Shown here: one piece after another, positions 24,075 through 31,138 of the stretch
Position numbering within the stretch: position 1 is the stretch's first letter
How the letters are laid out: each line of letters begins with the position of its first letter
Origin: JAJXUB01 sp047974805
GTDB taxonomy: Bacteria; Actinomycetota; Actinomycetes; Actinomycetales; Dermatophilaceae
Length of the DNA stretch: 38,277 nucleotides
Direction of reading: 5' to 3'
Assembly: GCA_047974805.1 (NCBI GenBank)
Contig: JBKECS010000072.1
Location: forward strand, 1 to 38,277
The notes under the pieces: generated by a model
What the model saw: only the letters and a program-made list of their open reading frames with translations
What the model was told of the DNA's origin: nothing
The model's database searches: none
Translations under genes and position numbers: made by a program

Positions 24075-24470
24075 TCAGGACGCGGCGGGGGGCACGACGA
24101 CGACTCCACGGGCGCGTGTTGCCACGATGAGGGGATCAAGCACCTCCGCGGCGCTCGCGCCCCGCTGCGGTGCACCACGGGCAATCACCCGAGTTTCAAA
24201 CTCCATCTCGCGGCTGCGCACGCCCACCCGGGTCAACGTGGCGCTGACCTCGATGACATCTCCGGCACACACGGGAGCCATGAATTGCACATCGCTGTAG
24301 GACGCGAACAGGCCCTCATCGCCGTCCGTACGCATGCACATCTCGGTCGCCACATCCCCGAAGGCAGCGAGGCTGTAAGCTCCGTCGACCAGATTCCCGG
24401 CATAGTGCGCATGGCTGTAAGGCACATAGCGTCGGTGGATTACCTGCAATCCGACCGTGGCGTGACTCAT
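24075..24470 (-). CDS. kal: 3-aminobutyryl-CoA ammonia-lyase
   Basis: This 131-residue hotdog-fold enzyme is predicted to remove ammonia from 3-aminobutyryl-CoA to give crotonyl-CoA. The sequence HYAGNLVDGAYSLAAFGDVATEM followed by ASYSDVQFMAPVCAGDVIEV matches the Kal family. The call rests on both the family pattern and the position directly after kamE (ATGA overlap at 24470-24467). The stop TGA is immediately followed by the lnt start. Confidence 0.85.
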   Translation of the reverse strand: MSHATVGLQVIHRRYVPYSHAHYAGNLVDGAYSLAAFGDVATEMCMRTDGDEGLFASYSDVQFMAPVCAGDVIEVSATLTRVGVRSREMEFETRVIARGAPQRGASAAEVLDPLIVATRARGVVVVPPAAS

Positions 24471-25297
24471 GGTGACTCCTTCGACCTAGGGCCCCGGCAG
24501 GTCGGCACGAGGGCATGGACCAAATAGCTGGCAACGTCGTCGGGAGTCGTGCCCTTCCCGAAGATTCGATGCACGCCGAGGTCGACCTCGGCCCCGACCT
24601 CGAACCGGGGGCCGCCGGCCACCAAGAGCGGAACCGCCCCGGCCGGATAGGCCTCACGGAAGGCGGCCGTCATGGCCTTGATGTTGTGCACGTGGGCATC
24701 CTTCTGGGTGACCACTTGGGACACCAGGACGGCATCGGCATGTTCGGTCAGGGCAGCCTGCACCAGTTCCGCAACGGGCACCTGCGCGCCGAGATTGACC
24801 ACCCGGATCTCGCGGTAGTACTCCAGGCCCTTCTCCCCCGCGAAGCCCTTGATGTTGAGGATCGCGTCAATCCCCACGGTATGCGCATCCGTGCCGATAC
24901 AAGCGCCCACGACGACGAGCTTGCGACCCAGGCGAGACTTGATGGCCTGGTTGACGTGCTTGCTGCTCATCAGGGGGTAGTCGCGCTCGATGACGTGGAT
25001 GTCGCGCACGTCAACGGTGTGCGTCACTGAGCCGTAGACGACGCAGAAGGTGAACCGCGTCCCGATCGCCGTCGCGTGCACCAAGATGGCCGGATCCAAA
25101 CCCATCTGTCGGGCCAGGTCCAGCGCGGCCCCCTCGGCGACCTTGTCGTGCGGCAGGGGGAGGGTGAAGGAGACCTGCACCATGCCGTCCCCGGTCGTGT
25201 CCCCATAGGGCCGGACAAGCGGATGAGCGAAGTCCTCCACCTGGTCGGGACCGGCGATCTCGCGTCGTCGTGGGGCATCGGTGCGAAGCGGGCTCAT
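24467..25297 (-). CDS. kamE: beta-Lysine 5,6-aminomutase, small subunit
   Basis: This 276-residue adenosylcobalamin- and PLP-binding subunit has the base-off cobalamin motif DxHxxG at Asp137-His139-Gly142 (IGTDAHTVG). Lys150, 11 residues after His139, matches the spacing of the PLP-binding lysine in the characterised enzyme. With KamD it moves the 6-amino group of beta-lysine to C5, giving 3,5-diaminohexanoate. ATG 25297 overlaps the kamD stop (ATGA); the gene overlaps kal in the same way. A much longer upstream frame inside kamD is a shadow. Confidence 0.93.
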   Translation of the reverse strand: MSPLRTDAPRRREIAGPDQVEDFAHPLVRPYGDTTGDGMVQVSFTLPLPHDKVAEGAALDLARQMGLDPAILVHATAIGTRFTFCVVYGSVTHTVDVRDIHVIERDYPLMSSKHVNQAIKSRLGRKLVVVGACIGTDAHTVGIDAILNIKGFAGEKGLEYYREIRVVNLGAQVPVAELVQAALTEHADAVLVSQVVTQKDAHVHNIKAMTAAFREAYPAGAVPLLVAGGPRFEVGAEVDLGVHRIFGKGTTPDDVASYLVHALVPTCRGPRSKESP

Positions 25298-26892
25298 CGG
25301 CTGCTGCCTTCCTCGAGCAACTCGACCGCTGGGTTGGCATACGTCGGCGCCTTGCGGGTCACACCGTCGAGCCCTTTGCCGGCCGTTGGAGGCCGCTTCA
25401 TCAGGCCGAACGTGCCATCGGCGATGGCGGTGAGCAGCGGTGCCTGACCGGGCACCGCGCGATCCTCGACGATGGCCTCCAACAACCCCACGGCCTCGGC
25501 CAGCACCTGGGCGGCTCGGCGGTCGATGAAGCCGTCCTTGGGGGGATGAAAGTCCTCGGCCAAGTGTCCGGCCGCCTGCATGACGTAGCGGACGTTGCGC
25601 AGGGCAAGGTCGCGATCGGCCAACAAGGGGGTCACCACGGCCTCGGTCATCATCCCGACCAGGAGGATCCCTTGACCCGTCAGCGCGCCGGCAAGGTTGA
25701 AGAACCCGTTCAGGAGATACCCCCCGAAGATGTCGCCGGTCATGTGCTTGGTCGGCGGCATCCATTTCAGTGGCGCTCGCGGGAAGAGCTGACGCGCCAG
25801 CAGCGCATGCGCCAGTTCCAACCGGAAGCTGTCGGGGATCTCGGGGTTGATCTCGAACGCATGCCCCAGGCCCAGCTGCCACGGCGCCAGGCCGGCCTCG
25901 GTGGCGAAGTACTCGTTGAGCAGTTGACTGACCGTCACGGTATGCGCCGCATCGAGCGCATCGGCGGTGGTGAGGTAGTTGTCCTCGCCGGTGTTGATGA
26001 TGATCCCGGCCCGGGCATGGATCTGTCGGGAGAACCGCTGATCCACAAAGGTCCGGATGGGGTTGATGTCCCGGAAGAGGATGCCATACATGGAGTCGTT
26101 GAGCATCATGTCGAGGCGTTCCAGGCCGGCCAACGTGGCGATCTCCGGCATACACAGCCCGCTGGCGTAGTTGGTCAAGCGGATGTAGCGGCCGAGTTCC
26201 TTGCTGGTTTGGTCCAGGGCGGCACGCATCAACCGAAAGTTTTCTTGGGTCGCGTAGGTGCCGGCATAGCCTTCGCGGGTAGCGCCTTCGGGAACGTAGT
26301 CCAGCAGGGACTGTCCGGTGCTGCGAATGACGGCGATGATGTCCGCGCCGGCGCGCGCGGCGGCCTGGGCCTGAGGGATGTCCTCCATGATGTCGCCGGT
26401 GGCCACGATGAGGTAGATCCAGGGTCGCGACGGCGGATCGCCGTGACGGGCGATGAGCCGATCACGGCGAGCACGCTGCTGATCGATCGTTCGGATCCCG
26501 CGGGCCACGGCTGCCCGGGCGGCGCGATGCGCGGTGCGTCCCTGCCGGGCGTCCGGGAGCCGGAAGGTCACCGATCCCGCGGCGGCCCTCTGGGCGAGGG
26601 TCAGCAGATCCGGGGCTTCCCCCCGCGCCAACGCGTCCCACACCGGGGTGGTGACGCCGTGCTCGATTCCCACATCGGACCGCACGGCATCGACCAGGTG
26701 GTTGGCCCACGGAACCCGATCGCGGTCGGCGCCTCGCAGACCGGCCAACCGCAGCGTTGCCCGCTCGACCGACACCGTGGTGTGGCTGCGGGCAAGGTCA
26801 ACGACCGGGCGTCCGGCGCGGCGGGCGAGGCTACGTGCCTTACGGACCATGGCCGGATCGAGGTGAAGCCGAGGGACGAGCGCTGAAGACAT
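25294..26892 (-). CDS. kamD: beta-Lysine 5,6-aminomutase, large subunit
   Basis: This 532-residue protein is slightly longer than the roughly 516-residue clostridial form. Family segments include YLIVATGDIMEDIPQAQAAA, GADIIAVIRSTGQSLLDYVPEGAT, TYATQENFRLMR, YIRLTNYASGLCMPEIA and TKHMTGDIFGGYLLNGFFN. It forms the catalytic TIM-barrel that binds the substrate; cobalamin sits on KamE. The ATG is at 26892. A 76-bp gap separates it from kdd and contains a short inverted repeat (AAGTA...TACTT), so a secondary promoter is possible. It overlaps kamE by 4 nt. Confidence 0.94.
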   Translation of the reverse strand: MSSALVPRLHLDPAMVRKARSLARRAGRPVVDLARSHTTVSVERATLRLAGLRGADRDRVPWANHLVDAVRSDVGIEHGVTTPVWDALARGEAPDLLTLAQRAAAGSVTFRLPDARQGRTAHRAARAAVARGIRTIDQQRARRDRLIARHGDPPSRPWIYLIVATGDIMEDIPQAQAAARAGADIIAVIRSTGQSLLDYVPEGATREGYAGTYATQENFRLMRAALDQTSKELGRYIRLTNYASGLCMPEIATLAGLERLDMMLNDSMYGILFRDINPIRTFVDQRFSRQIHARAGIIINTGEDNYLTTADALDAAHTVTVSQLLNEYFATEAGLAPWQLGLGHAFEINPEIPDSFRLELAHALLARQLFPRAPLKWMPPTKHMTGDIFGGYLLNGFFNLAGALTGQGILLVGMMTEAVVTPLLADRDLALRNVRYVMQAAGHLAEDFHPPKDGFIDRRAAQVLAEAVGLLEAIVEDRAVPGQAPLLTAIADGTFGLMKRPPTAGKGLDGVTRKAPTYANPAVELLEEGSSR

Positions 26893-26968
26893 GAGCCAAA
26901 TCTAGCAAGTATGCCGCAGTACTTACGCTATAGAAGCATCTTTGATGCAGACCCTTCGGTGATGAGGC

Positions 26969-28036
26969 TCAGTGGCTCATGCGCGCCTGCAACAGCGAGC
27001 GCACCCCGGCGTTCCGGCGCACCAGGGACAGGGCGTAGTCGGCGTGCCCGGGGGTGTAGCCATTGCCGATGAGCATGGTGACATCGGCAGCCACACCTTC
27101 GGCGCCCAAAGCCGCAGCGGCGAAGTTGGTGGCCATCGAGAAGAAGATGATCGTGCCGCCTGGGGCCGTGGCGAGAACGGCCGGCTGCTCACACCCGGGC
27201 ACGTCGACGCACACCACGGTGATGTCAACCGACCCTCCGGCCGAGGTCACCGCGCCGGGCAGATCGAGCGGGTTGCGGGCATCGGCGACAACCACCTCAT
27301 CGGCGAGCTCGGCAGCTCGCAAGAGGCCGGCCTCGTCCGCGTCCGGGACCACCCCGATGCGTCGGCCGGCTCCGGAATCCGCTGCCGCCGCCAGAGAGAG
27401 TGCGCCGGACTTGCCGGCGGCGCCGAGCACGGCGATCGTGGGAGGGGTCCCGCCGGCGGCATACGAGCGGACCACCCGGGCGACCAGGGCAGGGGCACCG
27501 CATACGTCCATGACCATCAAGGACAGAGGCTGAGGTAGGTCCGCTGGGAGGCGGGCGGCGATGGATCGCCCGAAGAGGATGGCGTATCCCGTGGCGGGAA
27601 CCTGTTCGCTCAGCCCGTCCCAGCCGGCTAGCCCGTCGGTGATCACCAACGGGGTTAGTGACAGGGAGACGAGGGTGGCGACCCGATCCCCGACTGCCAG
27701 TCCCAGCTCGGAGCGCGGCCCCACCTCCTCGACGATGCCGGTGAGCATTCCGCCCGAGCCGGTGACCGGATTCTGCAACTTGCCGCGGGCAGCAATGATC
27801 TCCAGGACCTCCGAGCGGACGGCCTGGCCATCCACGCCATCGCCTGTGGTGTGCTTGCGCGCCAGCTGACGATAGGACGCGGCGTCCACGTTGAGGGTGT
27901 CCACGGCGATGCGCACCTCGTCCGGCCACAACTCCCGGGCAGTGTCGAGCCGCTCGGCCGCTTGCGGCAACGCGACGTGGGGGTGCAGCGGCGCAAGCAC
28001 GCGGTGGAGCCCGATCGGCGAACTGGGCGAAGGCAT
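26969..28036 (-). CDS. kdd: L-erythro-3,5-diaminohexanoate dehydrogenase
   Basis: This 355-residue NAD-dependent oxidoreductase converts 3,5-diaminohexanoate to 5-amino-3-oxohexanoate with release of ammonia. N-terminal matches are RVLAPLHPHVALPQAAERLD and EVRIAVDTLNVDAASYRQL, with GSGGMLTGIV and a nucleotide-binding loop VLGAAGKSGALS. ATG 28036 has an RBS (AGGAAA, about 7 nt) and is preferred to an in-frame start at 28060. It is the first gene of the kdd-kamD-kamE-kal-lnt run, divergent from kamA across an 87-bp region. Confidence 0.92.
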   Translation of the reverse strand: MPSPSSPIGLHRVLAPLHPHVALPQAAERLDTARELWPDEVRIAVDTLNVDAASYRQLARKHTTGDGVDGQAVRSEVLEIIAARGKLQNPVTGSGGMLTGIVEEVGPRSELGLAVGDRVATLVSLSLTPLVITDGLAGWDGLSEQVPATGYAILFGRSIAARLPADLPQPLSLMVMDVCGAPALVARVVRSYAAGGTPPTIAVLGAAGKSGALSLAAAADSGAGRRIGVVPDADEAGLLRAAELADEVVVADARNPLDLPGAVTSAGGSVDITVVCVDVPGCEQPAVLATAPGGTIIFFSMATNFAAAALGAEGVAADVTMLIGNGYTPGHADYALSLVRRNAGVRSLLQARMSH

Positions 28037-28099
28037 ACATATTTCCTGTCCTATAGCCATTCAGACACAAGCTTTAGCGTCCTAATGGGCCTACGGAAG

Positions 28100-28116
28100 A
28101 TGATATCCCGTATCAT
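28100..28116. promoter_or_regulatory. Palindromic operator candidate in kdd-kamA divergent promoter
   Basis: ATGATA-N5-TATCAT is a perfect 6-bp inverted repeat that ends 7 bp before the preferred kamA ATG and overlaps an alternative ATG at 28115. Its position suits repression of kamA. The bound protein is unknown; the Lrp/AsnC regulator encoded at 29659-30084 is one candidate. Confidence 0.4.
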
Positions 28117-28123
28117 GCCGGAT

Positions 28124-29599
28124 ATGACGCAGACGATCGAGCAGCCCTACACCTATCGGCGTGCGCCGCTTCAGGAGCCGGACTGGCGGCGCTTTCCCGG
28201 CTGGCGGCAGGTGACACCGGCGGAGTGGGCCGACGTTCGGTGGCAGCGGGTCAACTGCGTTCGCAACATCAAGCAACTGCGCGCAGTCATGGGCGAGATC
28301 CTCACCGACGACTTCTACCTCGACCTAGAGCGCGACCAGGCCGAGCGCGCCACCATGTCCATGCTCATCACCCCCCAGATGTTGAGCACCATGGTGCCCA
28401 GCATCGAGGAGTCGGCGCCGGCGCCCGGGCCGACATTCACCGAGGCATTCCTCGCCGATCCGGTGCGCCGCTACATGCTGCCGGTGTTCTCTGACCGGCG
28501 CCCCGACTGGCCCTCTCATCCCTACGCCACCAGGGACAGCCTGCACGAACACGACATGTGGGCCGTCGAGGGGCTGACCCACCGGTACCCGACGAAGGTT
28601 CTGGCCGAACTGCTGTCCACCTGTCCGCAGTACTGCGGACACTGCACGAGAATGGACCTGGTCGGCAACAGCACCGCTCAGGTGGCCAAGCTCAAGCTGG
28701 ACCTCAAACCGGTCGATCGACAGGCGGCCATCCTGGAGTATTTGCGGCGCACACCCGGCGTGCGCGATGTCGTCGTCTCCGGTGGGGATGTCGCGAACCT
28801 GCCCTGGAGGAACCTCGAGGCGTTCCTTAACGAGCTGCTGATGATCGAGAACATCCGGGACGTCCGCTTGGCGACCAAGGCCCTCATGGGCCTGCCTCAA
28901 CATTGGCTGTCCACCCAGGTTCGCCAGGGTATGGAGCGGGTGGCGCTCGTTGCTCGCCAGCGTGGCGTGAACTTGGCCGTCCACACGCACGTCAACGCGG
29001 CCCAATCGGTCACTCCCCTGGTCGCCGAGGCCGCGAAGGCGCTGATTGCGGCCGGGGTCGGGGCGATCCGCAACCAAGGGGTCTTGATGCGCGGAGTCAA
29101 CGACACCCCGCAGGCCCTGCTCGATGTGTCCTTCCGGCTTCAGGACGAGGCCATGATCACCCCGTATTACTTCTACATGTGCGACATGATCCCCTTCAGC
29201 GAACATTGGCGACTGTCGCTGAAGCAGGCTCAAGACCTGCAGCACGCCATCATGGGGTATCTACCGGGCTTCGCCACCCCGCGGATCGTCTGCGACGTGC
29301 CGTTCGTCGGCAAACGCTGGGTCCACCAGGTGGATAGCTACGACACCGTCACCGGCATCTCCTTGTGGAAGAAGAACTACCGCACGTCCCTTGAAGCCTG
29401 CGACACGACGGCGTTGTCCCGCGAGTATGCCTACTACGACCCGATCGACACGCTGCCGCCGACCGGGCAGGAGCGGTGGCGGAAGCACGACGGGCAGGCG
29501 CGGTGGCGAAAGCACGACGGCGTCAAGCTCCTCCCCGGCCCCGCAGAGCACCCTAAGCCCGCCCACCCTTCCCGCTCCGCCCTCGTTGACAGTGCGTAA
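28124..29599 (+). CDS. kamA: Lysine 2,3-aminomutase (radical SAM)
   Basis: This 491-residue radical-SAM/PLP enzyme converts L-lysine to L-beta-lysine, the first step of lysine fermentation. The Fe-S cluster motif CPQYCGHC provides Cys167, Cys171 and Cys174. Later come VVVSGGDVANL and VGAIRNQGVLMRGVND. ATG 28124 is preferred; an in-frame ATG at 28115 is an alternative. The C-terminal 40 or so residues are unlike the family: a 9-residue tandem (GQERWRKHD, GQARWRKHD) and a low-complexity tail whose last codons and stop lie in the left arm of a 29-bp palindrome. Confidence 0.92.
   Translation: MTQTIEQPYTYRRAPLQEPDWRRFPGWRQVTPAEWADVRWQRVNCVRNIKQLRAVMGEILTDDFYLDLERDQAERATMSMLITPQMLSTMVPSIEESAPAPGPTFTEAFLADPVRRYMLPVFSDRRPDWPSHPYATRDSLHEHDMWAVEGLTHRYPTKVLAELLSTCPQYCGHCTRMDLVGNSTAQVAKLKLDLKPVDRQAAILEYLRRTPGVRDVVVSGGDVANLPWRNLEAFLNELLMIENIRDVRLATKALMGLPQHWLSTQVRQGMERVALVARQRGVNLAVHTHVNAAQSVTPLVAEAAKALIAAGVGAIRNQGVLMRGVNDTPQALLDVSFRLQDEAMITPYYFYMCDMIPFSEHWRLSLKQAQDLQHAIMGYLPGFATPRIVCDVPFVGKRWVHQVDSYDTVTGISLWKKNYRTSLEACDTTALSREYAYYDPIDTLPPTGQERWRKHDGQARWRKHDGVKLLPGPAEHPKPAHPSRSALVDSA
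29467..29520 (+). repeat. 27-bp imperfect tandem repeat inside kamA
   Basis: 29467-29493 and 29494-29520 match at 25 of 27 bases and encode the 9-residue repeat GQ(E/A)RWRKHD. It lies in the non-conserved C-terminal extension of KamA. Confidence 0.7.
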
Positions 29600-29649
29600 C
29601 TCGCCCGAGATTCACCGGATTCTCGGGCGAGTTACGCACTGTCAACGAG
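29582..29649. repeat. 29-bp perfect palindrome between kamA and lrp
   Basis: Arms 29582-29610 and 29621-29649 are perfectly complementary with a 10-nt loop. The kamA stop codon (TAA 29597-29599) lies in the left arm. Far longer than needed for a terminator and without a T-tract. The outer part contains GTTGACA, like the palindrome after tpx. Both lie between convergent genes. Confidence 0.85.
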
Positions 29650-29658
29650 TGAGGGTGA

Positions 29659-30084
29659 TCAGCGCTCCCAGGGGGTCGACAAGACCACCGTGGTGCGCGT
29701 GGCGACATTGGCGGCCGCTCGAACCTGGGCGATGAGTTCTTCCAACTCTCCGGGGGTGCCCACGCGGACCTGCAGGATGTAACCCTCCTCACCGGCGACC
29801 GAATAGCAGCCCTCGATCTGCGGCATACCCCGCAAGCGGTCGGGAACATCATCCGGGGCGCCGGGATCCAGCGCGGTGACTGACATGAAGGCTGTCAAGG
29901 GCAACCCCACCTCGGCGTAGTTCACCGTGGCGGTGTAGCCCGTGATGATGCCCCGCTCCTCCAGGCGGCGAACCCGCTGGTGCACCGCGGACGTGGACAG
30001 GCCCATAGCCCTACCCAGGTCGGTGTAACTCATCCGGCCATCCGCGATGAGATGCTGCACGATCTTTCGGTCGATGTCTTCCAC
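29659..30084 (-). CDS. Lrp/AsnC-family transcriptional regulator
   Basis: This 141-residue regulator starts MEDIDRKIVQHLIADGRMSYTDLGRAMGLSTSAVHQRVRRLEERGII, an AsnC-type helix-turn-helix. The RAM ligand-binding domain follows, with LPLTAFMSV, GCYSVAGEEGYILQVRV and the ATRTTVVLSTPWE tail. GTG 30084. Family members sense amino acids. Its position beside the lysine-degradation genes makes lysine or a pathway intermediate a reasonable ligand, but this is inference. It is convergent with kamA and divergent from the exonuclease gene. Confidence 0.9.
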   Translation of the reverse strand: MEDIDRKIVQHLIADGRMSYTDLGRAMGLSTSAVHQRVRRLEERGIITGYTATVNYAEVGLPLTAFMSVTALDPGAPDDVPDRLRGMPQIEGCYSVAGEEGYILQVRVGTPGELEELIAQVRAAANVATRTTVVLSTPWER

Positions 30085-30131
30085 GGGCTCAAGCTTATGG
30101 GCCCACCCGGGCGGGTCCGGCTAATGCGACG

Positions 30132-31100
30132 ATGGCGGGTATGCCCGATCGACTGCTGCTCCTCGATGCCGCCAGCTTGTACTTCCGCGCGTTCTACGGC
30201 GTTCCGGACCAGCGGCGCAGCCCAGGCGAGGCGCCGACCAACGCCATTCGCGGATTCCTCGACATGATCGCCACGCTGATCTCCCAGCACGCGCCCACGC
30301 ATCTTGCCGCGTGCTGGGACAATGACTGGCGTCCGCCGTGGCGGGTGGCCCTCATTCCCAGCTACAAGGCGCACCGGGTGGCCGGGGCCCCGCCCAGCAG
30401 CGCCCCCTCCCCCGGCCTCGCCGCGCCAATGCCCGAAGAGGTCCCCGACGAGTTGTCGCCGCAGGTGCCCCTCATCGTCGACGCCTTGACGGCGTTGGGC
30501 ATTGTCCGTGTCGGGGCCGATGGATACGAGGCCGATGACGTCATCGGAACGCTGTGCCGCACCAACCGGGGCCGTATGCCGATCGACATCGTCACCGGTG
30601 ACCGTGACCTGTTCCAGCTCGTTGACGACGCCGGGCAGGTGCGGGTCCTGTACACCGCCCGGTCCGGGGTGCGCGACGCCGCCGTTGTCGACGAGGACTA
30701 TCTTGCCCGCGCCTACGGGGTACCCAACGGTGCGGCCTATCTGGACATGTCGATCCTTCGCGGCGACGCCAGCGACGGCCTGCCCGGCGTCCGTGGGATC
30801 GGCGAGAAGACCGCGGCCAAACTGATCAGCACGTACGGCACCCTTGCCGCACTCCTGAACGCCCTCGATGCCGGTGACCCGCAGATCCGGGGCGCCCAAC
30901 GCACACGTTTGGAGGAAGGACAGGCCTACTTGGCGGTCGCGCCCAAGGTCGTCGCCGTCGCTGGTGAGGTCCCGCTGCCGGCATCGTTGGACCTGCGTAG
31001 GCCGACCGCCGTCGCCGATCCTGTGCTGCTCAGTCGCCTCGCCCACGACTACGGGCTGACGACGACGTTCAACCGGGTGCTGGGCGCCCTGGGCATCTAG
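30132..31100 (+). CDS. 5'-3' exonuclease (PolA N-domain-like)
   Basis: This 322-residue stand-alone flap/5'-3' exonuclease has LLLLDAASLYFRAFYGVP, the metal-binding DGYEADDVIGTL and VTGDRDLFQLV, and a helix-3-turn-helix (LPGVRGIGEKTAAKL). No polymerase domain follows. It fits the actinobacterial protein encoded next to helY (Rv2090 position in M. tuberculosis). ATG 30132 or 30141 are both possible; the first is reported. Convergent with helY with about 38 bp between stops. Confidence 0.87.
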   Translation: MAGMPDRLLLLDAASLYFRAFYGVPDQRRSPGEAPTNAIRGFLDMIATLISQHAPTHLAACWDNDWRPPWRVALIPSYKAHRVAGAPPSSAPSPGLAAPMPEEVPDELSPQVPLIVDALTALGIVRVGADGYEADDVIGTLCRTNRGRMPIDIVTGDRDLFQLVDDAGQVRVLYTARSGVRDAAVVDEDYLARAYGVPNGAAYLDMSILRGDASDGLPGVRGIGEKTAAKLISTYGTLAALLNALDAGDPQIRGAQRTRLEEGQAYLAVAPKVVAVAGEVPLPASLDLRRPTAVADPVLLSRLAHDYGLTTTFNRVLGALGI

Positions 31101-31138
31101 CCGGACGGGCGGGACACAACATGACCGCGGGCGCGCTC

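Noticed and set aside
25270..26886. A 538-codon plus-strand open frame opposite kamD
   Set aside because: Antisense shadow of kamD, rich in Gly/Arg/His with no domain pattern.
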